This document shows positions 42,551 to 51,408 of a stretch of 64,000 nucleotides of DNA, in pieces. Position 1 is the first letter of the stretch. Each line of letters opens with the position of its first letter. A program made the translations under genes and the position numbers. The notes beneath the pieces were generated by a model. It was given only the letters and a program-made list of their open reading frames with translations. It made no database searches and was not told where the DNA came from. This DNA is from Pedobacter hiemivivus. GTDB lineage: Bacteria; Bacteroidota; Bacteroidia; Sphingobacteriales; Sphingobacteriaceae. The stretch is from NCBI RefSeq assembly GCF_004331685.1, contig NZ_SJSM01000009.1:124001-188000 (forward strand), given 5' to 3'.

Positions 42551-44011
42551 CTAGGCTTTAGTCCAGGTAGTACCGTCCTTACTGTCCTTTAGTTGTATAC
42601 CCATACTTTGCAGGCCTACACGTATTTTATCAGAGGTTGCATAATCTTTGTTCTCTTTAGCTGCTTTGCGGAGGTCGATAAGCATATCCAACACTGAATT
42701 TAGCTCAACATTGGAGGTCTCTTCATCCTTAAGTCCGAAAATATCGAATACAAAATCGTTCATCAGCTTTTTCAGCTTATCCAATTCCGGGGCAGAGATT
42801 TTACCTTTTCCATCAAATACGATATTGATGATCCGGCTGGCTTCAAACAGTTCCGCAATCACTACCGGGCTATTGAAATCATCATTCATTGCCTTAACGC
42901 AGGCAAGCACCAAAGGCTCAATTTCGAAATCACTATCCGCTGAAGGTATTAACTTTTCTAATAGATTTACGGCATTCATTAATCTTCTGAACCCTTTCTC
43001 TGAAGCATCTAATGCTTCATTAGAGAAATCCAGGGTACTGCGATAATGTGCCTGAAGCATAAAAAACTTAACCGTCATTGGACTATATCCACGATCCAAC
43101 AAAGGGTGATCACCGTTAAAAAGCTCACCTGGCAGGAATCCATTACCAGCTGATTTAGACATGCGGGTTCCATTTACGGTAAGCATATTGGTATGCATCC
43201 AGTATTTTGCCGGTTGCTTTTGGCTGCAAGCTTCAGACTGGGCAATTTCATTGGTATGGTGCGTTGCTGCAAGGTCCATCCCCCCGCCGTGAATATCAAA
43301 CTCATCACCGAGGTATTTAGCGCTCATAGCCGAGCATTCAATATGCCACCCAGGAAAGCCAATACCCCATGGAGAAGGCCAGCGCATAATGGTTTCAGGT
43401 TTAGCCTCAATCCATAATGCAAAATCAAGTCTACCATGTTTATCATCCTGCCCCCCCAGTTCGCGGGTATTGGCCAGCATATCTTCCAGATTTCTGTTGG
43501 TTAATATGGTATAATTATGAGCGGCACTATACTTCTCTACGTTAAAATAAACCGTTCCGTTTACCACATAAGCGTAGCCATTGGCAATGATCTCTTTGAT
43601 CATTTCAATCTGCTCGGTAATGTGTCCGGTAGCGGTTGGTTCAATGCTTGGAGGAAGGGTGTTGAACATTCTCAATACATCATGGAAGCCTAAGGTATAT
43701 TTTTGGACAATCTCCATAGGCTCCAGCTGTTCCAGCTTTGCCCTTTTTGCAAATTTATCATCCCCTTCATCACGGTCGCCTTCCAGATGGCCGGCATCAG
43801 TGATGTTTCGAACGTAGCGCACCTTATAACCACTATATTTTAAATATCTGAATATTAAATCGAAAGAAATAAAAGTACGGCAATTGCCTAAATGAACATC
43901 ACTGTATACGGTAGGTCCGCAAACGTACATACCAACATTGGGAGCGTTTAACGGTTCAAAAAGTTCTTTTTTTCTTGAAAGCGTATTATATAGGTGTAGG
44001 CCTGTATCCAT
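42551..44011 (-). CDS. cysS: Cysteinyl-tRNA synthetase
   Basis: Class I aminoacyl-tRNA synthetase charging tRNA-Cys. YVCGPTVYSDVHLGNCRTF holds the zinc Cys and the HIGH-like HLGN. The second zinc site is in GWHIECSAMSAKYLGDEFDI and HGGGMDLAATHHTNE. KMSKS appears as RMSKSAGNG. The C-terminal DALR-like domain ends at 486 residues, normal length. It follows the EEP gene by 18 bp, but an exact TACCTTTG box at 44016-44023 ends 4 nt before its ATG, so it has its own promoter and a predicted leaderless mRNA. Confidence 0.97.
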   Translation of the reverse strand: MDTGLHLYNTLSRKKELFEPLNAPNVGMYVCGPTVYSDVHLGNCRTFISFDLIFRYLKYSGYKVRYVRNITDAGHLEGDRDEGDDKFAKRAKLEQLEPMEIVQKYTLGFHDVLRMFNTLPPSIEPTATGHITEQIEMIKEIIANGYAYVVNGTVYFNVEKYSAAHNYTILTNRNLEDMLANTRELGGQDDKHGRLDFALWIEAKPETIMRWPSPWGIGFPGWHIECSAMSAKYLGDEFDIHGGGMDLAATHHTNEIAQSEACSQKQPAKYWMHTNMLTVNGTRMSKSAGNGFLPGELFNGDHPLLDRGYSPMTVKFFMLQAHYRSTLDFSNEALDASEKGFRRLMNAVNLLEKLIPSADSDFEIEPLVLACVKAMNDDFNSPVVIAELFEASRIINIVFDGKGKISAPELDKLKKLMNDFVFDIFGLKDEETSNVELNSVLDMLIDLRKAAKENKDYATSDKIRVGLQSMGIQLKDSKDGTTWTKA

Positions 44012-44015
44012 TATA

Positions 44016-44023
44016 CAAAGGTA
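44016..44023 (-). promoter_or_regulatory. Predicted -7 element of cysS, 4 nt from the start codon
   Basis: TACCTTTG on the minus strand is an exact TAnnTTTG match squeezed into the 18-bp gap after the EEP stop, ending 4 nt before the ATG at 44011. Confidence 0.6.
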
Positions 44024-44029
44024 AAAATT

Positions 44030-45139
44030 TTAGGGGTTTAATCTTAAGTCACTGCGAACAGGAAAATGGTCTGACAATTCAGCCTCAGCGATGTGATAAT
44101 TCAACACATCTATGCTTTTAGTAGTCGCTATATAATCGATCTGAAAATTAGGAAACTTGCCATTGTAAGTTTTCCCAAACCCAGTTCCTTGTTCTTTAAA
44201 TGTATTCTTTAATGATTTTGTCAATTGCGTTACTGCATAAGACGCAGGGGTATCATTAAAATCACCAGCAATCAAAAAGGGAGTTTCACAGGTCTTCATG
44301 TGTGCCTTCATGACGTCTACCTGTTCACTACGCAACAAAAAGGCATTTCTTAACATCACCAAAATTCTTTTTGAGGGGTAAAGCTTAGGATTCATATCTT
44401 TAACCCGGTCAATATAGTCGTAATCCTGTTTATCAAAAGAGATGGACTGTAAATGCACATTATAGACCCTGATCTTTTGTTTTTTAATCATTACATCAAT
44501 ATATATGCTGGCATTGCCACCGTAGTTTTCACCAAAAACGATAGTCCCTTTATCAACAATAGGGTATTTAGAAAAAATAGCCAATCCGGTAGCTTCGTAA
44601 TCGTTTTTAGAAGAAGGCACAAAATAATAATGTGGCTTATTCAATATCCTTTTTAAACTATCCGTGATGTCAAAAGTTCCTTTTCTTCGAGTAAAATACT
44701 CTTGAAAACAAATGATATCTGGATTTTCATTTTCAATCAAATTCAGCATCTTCTGCTTTACTGGCTCTACATTTTCCTGACCATAAGGTTTAAAACTATG
44801 TACATTATAGGTCATCATCCGTATCAGTCCGGCATCAGATTTAGGTCCTTTTCCGGCTTCACCACTAAATCCAAACGTAGCAGTTAAGGCAGTCCAGCCA
44901 ACCAGAATCAAACCCAGTGTAGCGAAAGCGAAAAGCCATCTTTTACGCAGGCACCACCAAATAATCATCAATACGTTTAGCACCAGAAAAAAGGGATAGG
45001 CCAGACCAAAAAAAGCGAGAAGCTGGAAACTACGTGGATCAAACCTACCAGCAAGGAAACCAAACACCAAACCAAACGCAAGCCCAGCAGCAGCCAGGCG
45101 AACCAATTGATCTAGAAAGGTAGGTTTAGCGTTTCTCAT
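44030..45139 (-). CDS. Membrane-anchored endonuclease/exonuclease/phosphatase family protein
   Basis: Three hydrophobic helices (about 10-98, LVRLAAAGLAFGLVFGFLAG and following) anchor a metal-dependent EEP (DNase I-like) domain at about 108-366. Motifs: MTYNVHSF, NPDIICFQEYF (metal Glu), IAGDFNDTPASYAV (Asp/Asn pair) and AELSDHFPVRSDL (catalytic Asp-His). The substrate could be nucleic acid or a phospholipid/phosphoinositide; the sequence does not say. Its ATG overlaps the stop of the second rhomboid gene by 4 bp, making it the last gene of a mutL-rhomboid-rhomboid-EEP operon. Confidence 0.88.
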   Translation of the reverse strand: MRNAKPTFLDQLVRLAAAGLAFGLVFGFLAGRFDPRSFQLLAFFGLAYPFFLVLNVLMIIWWCLRKRWLFAFATLGLILVGWTALTATFGFSGEAGKGPKSDAGLIRMMTYNVHSFKPYGQENVEPVKQKMLNLIENENPDIICFQEYFTRRKGTFDITDSLKRILNKPHYYFVPSSKNDYEATGLAIFSKYPIVDKGTIVFGENYGGNASIYIDVMIKKQKIRVYNVHLQSISFDKQDYDYIDRVKDMNPKLYPSKRILVMLRNAFLLRSEQVDVMKAHMKTCETPFLIAGDFNDTPASYAVTQLTKSLKNTFKEQGTGFGKTYNGKFPNFQIDYIATTKSIDVLNYHIAEAELSDHFPVRSDLRLNP

Positions 45140-46005
45140 TGATTTTTACTCGCCTTAAATAAGGTTTCTTTTTCTTGTCTGTTTAGTTTATCGTAACCGG
45201 TTTTAGAAATTTTATCTAATATTCTATCTATCTCTTCCTGATCTACACCATCATTTTGTTTTTGCGTCCCCTGCTTTCCAGATTCATTTTTAACTACTCT
45301 TAATTTAGGTTTACGTTTAAACCAGGTACTCCAATCTGTTCCACTTTTTAACAACTTAATATAGGCAAAGCCAAATATAGCTCCACCAATATGCGCAAAG
45401 CTACCACCAGCATTGCTAGAGGCGATATCTATTAAATCCAGCACAACATACGCTACGGCCAGATACTTCAATTTTACATCCCCCAACAACAACAGCCTCA
45501 TGCTATAGTCTGGTAACAAAGTGGCTATAGCCACAATAATTGCCATTACTGAAGCCGATGCGCCAATAATTGTGGCGCCAGATAAAGACAAAGCAAAAAC
45601 AGGGAATACATTATAAGCCAACAGGTACAACAATGCACCAAAAACGCCTCCGCCAAGGTATACAAAATGAAACTGACGCGGTTTTAAAAAATCAAGAAAG
45701 ATGCTCCCCAGCCAAAATAGCCATAGCATATTAAAGAGGATATGGAGTAGTCCATCATGAAAAAACTGGTAAGTGAGGATCGTATAAAACCTGAACGGCA
45801 GCTTTTCTAGTGCGGCCGGGAAGCCAACATATTCGCGGACCAGGCTATCGTAAGCAATCCCGCCTTTACCTGACAAAAAGAAAGGAATATTTAGGAGCGC
45901 TAAAACAACAAAAATAAGGACATTAACGCCTATATAAAAGAATACAGGATTGCCCGATTGAAATATTTTATACTTTAAATCTTTTAAAACGTTATTGCTA
46001 TTCAT
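45136..46005 (-). CDS. Rhomboid family intramembrane serine protease (second of a tandem pair)
   Basis: Cleaves substrates within the membrane. Its 289 residues contain six predicted helices. The Ser motif is in SGATIIGASASVMAI and the catalytic His in GSFAHIGGAIFGFAY. LLHILFNMLWLFWLG gives the conserved H-x-x-x-N loop. A basic C-terminal tail of about 80 residues (WFKRKPKLRVVKNES..., QEEIDRILDKISKTGYDKLN) extends into the cytoplasm. It overlaps the preceding rhomboid by 8 bp and the EEP gene by 4 bp, so all are translated from one message. Confidence 0.93.
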   Translation of the reverse strand: MNSNNVLKDLKYKIFQSGNPVFFYIGVNVLIFVVLALLNIPFFLSGKGGIAYDSLVREYVGFPAALEKLPFRFYTILTYQFFHDGLLHILFNMLWLFWLGSIFLDFLKPRQFHFVYLGGGVFGALLYLLAYNVFPVFALSLSGATIIGASASVMAIIVAIATLLPDYSMRLLLLGDVKLKYLAVAYVVLDLIDIASSNAGGSFAHIGGAIFGFAYIKLLKSGTDWSTWFKRKPKLRVVKNESGKQGTQKQNDGVDQEEIDRILDKISKTGYDKLNRQEKETLFKASKNQ

Positions 46006-46735
46006 AGTAGGTATAAAATCTATCGTTATTTTTGTCTTTCCAAATCTTCACAAGGATGAAGCCAATTAATGCACCACCTAGGTGAGCATAATGGGCTACC
46101 GAGTCCCCAGGTCTATTTGCAACCCCCATAAACAATTCAAAAAGAATGTAACATGGAATAAAGTATTTCGCCTTCACTGGAACTGGGATAAACATGATGT
46201 ACAACTCTGTATTTGGATACAGCATACCGAAAGCAACCAGCAATCCAAATATAGCGCCTGAAGCACCAACCATAGGGGACGCATAAATACCAAATAAGGT
46301 GGCCTGATCTAGCTGCGACAAGCCCGGAGGCAGTTTAACATAATTTGCAGCAATATCAATGACAACCGGATTGTTCACCGCTGATCCGGTAATATGATAA
46401 ACCTCATAAGCCTGCACCCCCATTTGCAGGGCTACAGCTCCCAAACCTGTAATCAGGTAAAAATTAATAAACCTTTTTGCCCCCCATCGTGCTTCTAACA
46501 CGCCACCAAACATGAATAATCCGAACATATTAAATGCGATGTGCCAGAAATCACCATGCATGAACATATAAGTAACCACCTGCCATACATTAAAAAATTG
46601 TGAATCAAAATAAAAAGCACCTAACAAGGTATCTAAATCTATGTTAGCTCTCTGAAGCACAAATTTTGCAACAAAAAACAGCACATTGATGATCAGCAAA
46701 TTCTTTACTACAGGGGGTATGTGGATATTATTCAT
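45998..46735 (-). CDS. Rhomboid family intramembrane serine protease (first of a tandem pair)
   Basis: A 245-residue, six-helix protease. The nucleophile lies in MVGASGAIFGLLVAFGML (GASG) and the catalytic His in VAHYAHLGGALIGF. HIAFNMFGLFMFGGVLE carries the conserved N. It differs from the neighbouring rhomboid in the GASG versus GASA serine motif and has only a short tail, so the two may have separate substrates. It starts 4 bp after the mutL stop and overlaps the next gene. The substrate is unknown. Confidence 0.93.
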   Translation of the reverse strand: MNNIHIPPVVKNLLIINVLFFVAKFVLQRANIDLDTLLGAFYFDSQFFNVWQVVTYMFMHGDFWHIAFNMFGLFMFGGVLEARWGAKRFINFYLITGLGAVALQMGVQAYEVYHITGSAVNNPVVIDIAANYVKLPPGLSQLDQATLFGIYASPMVGASGAIFGLLVAFGMLYPNTELYIMFIPVPVKAKYFIPCYILFELFMGVANRPGDSVAHYAHLGGALIGFILVKIWKDKNNDRFYTYYE

Positions 46736-46739
46736 CTAT

Positions 46740-48611
46740 CTATTTATCAAATTTCTTATCTAATTCGGCCAAACCAATGGTCTGGATAACAGGCTTCCCA
46801 CTAATACTAAAGTTAGGACTTTTACAAGCAAAAAGCTGCTCAATCAATGTATTCATCTCTTCCTGTCCCAAAACTGTACCATTCTTTATGGCACTGTTTC
46901 TTGCCATACTTCTGGCCAAGGCATCTCTTTTATCTAATTTCAGCTCTTGCTGTGAGTTTTTAAATCCTTCAATTAAATGTTCAAAAAGCTGGGTTTCATT
47001 AATATTCCCACCTCCAAGATCAACAGGAATACCTTCGATCACTAAAGTATTTTTACCAAACTCTCTGACCTCAAATCCCAAACTTTTAATATCCTCCAAT
47101 AAACTTTTTGCCAGTTCGTAGTCATTAGGACTTAAAGTTACCGTTTGCGGAAATAAACTTTGCTGCGAAGCGCCCTTTCTATCCTCTAGATGTACGGTAA
47201 AACGTTCATACAAAATTCTTTCGTGTGCAGCCTGCTGATCAATCAGCATTAGCCCCGATTTAATTTGGGATATGATATAACGGTTATGCAATTGCATCAA
47301 TTGCTTTTGCACGAGACTAAACTGATGCTCGGCCTCCTCTGTAGGTAAATCTAATGCAGCTTGCTCTTCCGGGGCATGATTGGCAATCTCGTACAGTGAT
47401 CCCCAGTTTTTTGTGCTTGGCGACATACTGCCACCACCTCCACCATAACTTTTTGGGAAACTGGCATATGCAGATTCTCTTGAAGTTGCCGGTTTATCAC
47501 CAGAAAAGGGATTAAAATCAGGATTAAAGCTAATACTTGGTGGTACAATTTCTTCAGGTGATTTATGGGTGATCATCCCACTAAAACCTGTTTCCTGATC
47601 AAAATCTATGGTTGGACTGATGTTAAATCGACCCAAGGATCTTTTTACTGCTGAATGCAATATGGCATAAATAGATTTCTCATCTATATATTTGATCTCC
47701 GTTTTTGTAGGATGCACATTGACATCAATATTAGCGGGATCAATATCTATAAACAGCACATACATCGGAAAATGATCATCCGCCAGCAATTCTTCATATG
47801 CCCTGCTCAATGCATGATTCAAATAAGCGTCTTTTATAAAACGGTTATTTACAAAAAAGAACTGTTCTCCTCTTGTCTTCTTGGCAAATTGTGGCTTTCC
47901 AATGTATCCTTTTATGTTGATGATACTAGTTTCCTCTTCAACAGGGATCAAACGCTCGTTGTAATTGTTTCCAAACAAATGAACAATGCGCTGTTTTAAA
48001 ACAGACGATGGTAAGCGGTAAATCTCTACCCCATCATGGTGAAGTGTAAAAGCTATGGCAGGATTTGCAAGAGATACCCGTTGAAACTCATCAAGGATAT
48101 GACGCATTTCGGCTGGATTACTTTTTAGGAAATTACGTCTTGCAGGTGTATTGTAAAATAAATTTTTGATGCTGATGCTGGTACCTTCTGAAGTAGCAAC
48201 TGGCTCCTGCTTAATAAAAACAGAACCTTCTATCTCAATAAGCGTCCCCAGCTCTTCATCATGTTTGCGAGTTTTCATCTCCACCTGCGCAATCGCAGCT
48301 ATCGAAGCCATTGCCTCTCCTCTAAAACCCATAGTCCGGATAGCAAACAAATCTTCCGCCTTGCGTACTTTAGAAGTAGCATGACGTTCAAAGCACATCC
48401 TTGCATCGGTTACGCTCATCCCAGACCCATTGTCGATCACTTGTATCAATGCCTTCCCAGCATCTTTAACAATCAATTGTATTTTATTCGCCCCCGCATC
48501 TATCGCGTTCTCCAATAGCTCCTTTACTGCCGATGCTGGCCGTTGTACCACCTCGCCTGCGGCAATTTGATTGGCTACACTATCGGGTAAAAGCTGTATA
48601 ATATCTGACAT
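46740..48611 (-). CDS. mutL: DNA mismatch repair protein MutL
   Basis: Couples mismatch recognition to strand removal. The N-terminal GHKL ATPase has VKELLENAIDAGANKIQLIV, DNGSGM, and FRGEAMASIAAIAQVE. The transducer contains FVNNRFIKD and NVDVHPTKTEIKY. A linker of about 100 residues (Ser/Gly-rich, YGGGGGSMSPSTK) leads to the dimerisation domain from about 435, with LMLIDQQAAHERILYER (the DQHAxxERxxYE-type endonuclease motif, here with Gln) and ACKSPNFSISGKPV. The length of 623 residues is normal. First gene of the operon with two rhomboids and EEP. Confidence 0.97.
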   Translation of the reverse strand: MSDIIQLLPDSVANQIAAGEVVQRPASAVKELLENAIDAGANKIQLIVKDAGKALIQVIDNGSGMSVTDARMCFERHATSKVRKAEDLFAIRTMGFRGEAMASIAAIAQVEMKTRKHDEELGTLIEIEGSVFIKQEPVATSEGTSISIKNLFYNTPARRNFLKSNPAEMRHILDEFQRVSLANPAIAFTLHHDGVEIYRLPSSVLKQRIVHLFGNNYNERLIPVEEETSIINIKGYIGKPQFAKKTRGEQFFFVNNRFIKDAYLNHALSRAYEELLADDHFPMYVLFIDIDPANIDVNVHPTKTEIKYIDEKSIYAILHSAVKRSLGRFNISPTIDFDQETGFSGMITHKSPEEIVPPSISFNPDFNPFSGDKPATSRESAYASFPKSYGGGGGSMSPSTKNWGSLYEIANHAPEEQAALDLPTEEAEHQFSLVQKQLMQLHNRYIISQIKSGLMLIDQQAAHERILYERFTVHLEDRKGASQQSLFPQTVTLSPNDYELAKSLLEDIKSLGFEVREFGKNTLVIEGIPVDLGGGNINETQLFEHLIEGFKNSQQELKLDKRDALARSMARNSAIKNGTVLGQEEMNTLIEQLFACKSPNFSISGKPVIQTIGLAELDKKFDK

Positions 48612-48742
48612 CTATATTTCTTCGGTAAAGCTGCTAATTTAGGCAAAATAAGCCTCATCCTTTGTTTCATTCCAGAATATTTTGTCGTAGTATGGTTAAA
48701 AAATTACCATACACTTATTTACCGTCCTTTATATCCTTTTGT

Positions 48743-48750
48743 TATCTTTA
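48743..48750 (+). promoter_or_regulatory. Possible -7 element of the serine hydrolase gene, 5 nt from the start
   Basis: TATCTTTA fits TAnnTTTG except for the last base. It ends 5 nt before the ATG at 48756. Confidence 0.4.
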
Positions 48751-48755
48751 ACCTT

Positions 48756-50549
48756 ATGAATAAATTGATCATCGGCCTGCTTATTTTGTGCTCATTCAAT
48801 GCCTGCGCACAGGACAGTAAACAAAACGAACAACAGCTTCAAATATCGAATGCCATTAAAAATAACACCGTCCTTTTAAATAATCAAGAGGCGGTTGTCC
48901 CCTTATTGAAACTCGACAAGAGAACCATTGCAAGTGTTTCATTAGGATTTAGCTTCCAAACTGTTTTCGATAGTTTATTGAATAAATACGCTAAAACAAC
49001 CAACTTCTCTTCGGCACAATACTTAAGCGACACGACCCTGGATAACCTGGAAGACGATCTCAAATATTTTAACACAGTCATTATCACGCTCCCCTCTACT
49101 GAGGCACAAAATGCAAGAAATATCAATTTTATTTTAAGCATTTCTAAAAGCAAGCAGGTTATTTTAGCTCTTTTTGGTGATGCTGGAGGGCTTCAATTTT
49201 TCAATTCCTTAAATAGTCCAATCATCTGGACCGACCAAAATACGCCAATTTCTGCTTCAGTAATTCCACAAGCTATATTTGGAGGCATTGGCTTATCTAA
49301 GAAATTAGCGGCAACACTATCACCAAAATACACCTTAGGTGCTGGTTTTACCACCAATAGTACGCGATTGAAATACACAGTGCCTGAGGACGCAGGCGTG
49401 AACACCAATAATCTTAAAGAAATTGATGCTATAGCCAGAGAAGCCATCGAGGCCCGAGCCACTCCAGGCATTGTGGTACTAGTTGCTAAAGACGGAAAGG
49501 TCATTTTTAATAAAGCTTACGGAAACCACACCTATAGCAATGAAGCACCAGACAAGCTAACTGACATTTTTGATTTGGCCTCTTTAACCAAAACTACAGC
49601 CACTACGCCTACCATCATGCGATTGGTTGAGCAGAAAAAATTAAACCTCGACACCAATATTGGCGCTTACATCCCTAAGGCCAGAATGTCACCGATGAAT
49701 AACATTAAGGTGCGCGAAGTCATGCTTCACCAGGCAGGTTTTATTCCTTATATCCCTTTCCATAACGCTATACAAACGGGCGACTATAGTCGTGATTCGA
49801 GTGCTGCATATCCGACCAAAGTAGCTGATAACTATTACATCAGAAAGAATTACTTTAAAGATGTGATGTGGCCAAAAATGCTAAACTCGCCGATAAAAAC
49901 GAGGGGAACTTATGTATACAGTGACATCAGCATGTATATAATGAAGGAAATTGCAGAGCGCATTACCGGAACTCCATTGGATCAATATGTACAAGACAAT
50001 TTCTACAAACCGCTTGGTATGCAAACTGCCGGCTTTTTACCTAGAAACAGATTTCCAAGAGAACAGATTGTACCTACAGAACAAGATACCTATTTCAGAA
50101 AAACATTATTGCAAGGTTATGTACATGATCAGGGTGCCGCGCTTGCTGGCGGCGTATCTGGACATGCCGGCTTATTTGCCAGTGCCAACGATGTAGCCAT
50201 CATTTACCAAATGCTATTGAATAAGGGCAGCTATGGGGGCGAACAATACTTTACACCACAGATTGTAGATATGTTTACAGCCAAGCAATCTAATGTGAGC
50301 AGAAGAGGCTTAGGCTTTGACAGATGGGATCCTGACTTGACAAAAAAATATCCTTCAGAAACTGCATCTCCACAAACTTATGGACATACGGGCTATACTG
50401 GAACCTGTGTTTGGGTAGACCCTGCAAGGGGATTGGTATACATATTCTTGTCTAACCGCGTCTATCCTTCTGTAACGGATAAATTAGGTACACTAAAGAT
50501 CAGAGGACGCATACAAGATGTGATCAATAAGGCCATTGATCAGAAATAA
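48756..50549 (+). CDS. Class C beta-lactamase-type serine hydrolase with GH3-C-like N-terminal domain
   Basis: A 597-residue exported protein with a lipoprotein-like signal ending CSFNAC. Residues about 25-205 resemble the C-terminal domain of glycoside hydrolase family 3 (IKNNTVLLNNQEAVVPLLKL). From about 215 a penicillin-binding/beta-lactamase domain follows: DLASLTKTTATTPTIMRL (SxxK), YVYSDISMYIM (YxD/N), and GHTGYTGTCVWVDP (HTG). Larger relatives in this phylum also carry the GH3 catalytic barrel, which is absent here. Cell-wall recycling is a plausible role; beta-lactam resistance is not implied. Transcribed alone. Confidence 0.87.
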   Translation: MNKLIIGLLILCSFNACAQDSKQNEQQLQISNAIKNNTVLLNNQEAVVPLLKLDKRTIASVSLGFSFQTVFDSLLNKYAKTTNFSSAQYLSDTTLDNLEDDLKYFNTVIITLPSTEAQNARNINFILSISKSKQVILALFGDAGGLQFFNSLNSPIIWTDQNTPISASVIPQAIFGGIGLSKKLAATLSPKYTLGAGFTTNSTRLKYTVPEDAGVNTNNLKEIDAIAREAIEARATPGIVVLVAKDGKVIFNKAYGNHTYSNEAPDKLTDIFDLASLTKTTATTPTIMRLVEQKKLNLDTNIGAYIPKARMSPMNNIKVREVMLHQAGFIPYIPFHNAIQTGDYSRDSSAAYPTKVADNYYIRKNYFKDVMWPKMLNSPIKTRGTYVYSDISMYIMKEIAERITGTPLDQYVQDNFYKPLGMQTAGFLPRNRFPREQIVPTEQDTYFRKTLLQGYVHDQGAALAGGVSGHAGLFASANDVAIIYQMLLNKGSYGGEQYFTPQIVDMFTAKQSNVSRRGLGFDRWDPDLTKKYPSETASPQTYGHTGYTGTCVWVDPARGLVYIFLSNRVYPSVTDKLGTLKIRGRIQDVINKAIDQK

Positions 50550-50551
50550 TC

Positions 50552-50594
50552 AAAATGCCCTTCTACAAGCCGACTGCTCATGGAAGGGCATTTT
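50552..50594. terminator. Bidirectional terminator between serine hydrolase and S24 regulator genes
   Basis: Perfect 12-bp arms 50552-50563 and 50583-50594 (AAAATGCCCTTC and its complement) with a 19-nt loop, flanked by A/T tracts. It serves two convergent genes. Confidence 0.85.
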
Positions 50595-50597
50595 ATT

Positions 50598-51308
50598 TTA
50601 CAATTGATTGCGGGTAACTTTACCTTTTATCAAAAACATCTTTTGAATAGAATCTCTAAGAACCACAGTATCCCCCTTAAAATTAGGATTTGAGGACCGA
50701 AGGATAATCTTCGTTGCATCCGGATGCTCAAAGATCAACTTTACCGTAGTCATATGATTAGAACGCTCATCAGTGACCACCAAATACGCCTCTCCCCATT
50801 GAAGAACATTGAAGTTTGTAATCTCACGAATCGCAATAATTTCACCGCTTGCATATTTCGGATACATACTATCTCCATAGATCGGCAAATAGGCATCACA
50901 GTCATTGAATGGCCTGAAATTAACGTAGTATTCGGGAGCCTCGCCTAGTACCCCATATTCTCCAAAGGAGATTTCGGAGAGATTTACATTAAAAAAGGGT
51001 ACGCCCTTCTCATCCGACTCATTAAGCCCCATTTCAGTGACCGGAGCTGTAAGCTGCATTTCTCCCTCCCCTGTCTGCAACCATTCTGGATTAATAGGAT
51101 AATAACCCGTGATCTCCTTTATTAGTCTTATGCCTATCGACCTGTGACCATTTTCAATGGCCACATAATTACTGACATTTGGGTTAACCGCACCATAGAA
51201 CTCTTTTGAGTTCTGCCCTTGGACTAAACGGAATTTTTTTAAGCGCAGACCAATTTTAATTGATTGAGGATCAGCTTTTTTCAAAATAATATCATTATTA
51301 ATAGTCAT
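50598..51308 (-). CDS. XRE-type HTH repressor with C-terminal S24 (LexA/CI-like) peptidase domain
   Basis: A 236-residue DNA-binding protein. The N-terminal helix-turn-helix (about 18-70) has IGLRLKKFRLVQGQNSKEFY and NPNVSNYVAIENGHRSIG. The C-terminal S24 domain (about 120-235) has IYGDSMYPKYASGEIIAIRE with the catalytic Ser and MTTVKLIFEHPD with the Lys. Such repressors cleave themselves after DNA damage or simply dimerise through this domain. No convincing Ala-Gly cleavage site is obvious in the linker. It is divergent from the four-repeat protein gene across 100 bp and so probably controls it. Confidence 0.88.
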   Translation of the reverse strand: MTINNDIILKKADPQSIKIGLRLKKFRLVQGQNSKEFYGAVNPNVSNYVAIENGHRSIGIRLIKEITGYYPINPEWLQTGEGEMQLTAPVTEMGLNESDEKGVPFFNVNLSEISFGEYGVLGEAPEYYVNFRPFNDCDAYLPIYGDSMYPKYASGEIIAIREITNFNVLQWGEAYLVVTDERSNHMTTVKLIFEHPDATKIILRSSNPNFKGDTVVLRDSIQKMFLIKGKVTRNQL

Positions 51309-51408
51309 TTGACTTTTTTATCTAATCAAAAGATGAGAAGTTTGTTTTATCAGTTGCTGCAAGATACAAAACTTACTAGCAGTAAAACACTAACCAAAAC
51401 CAGATATT

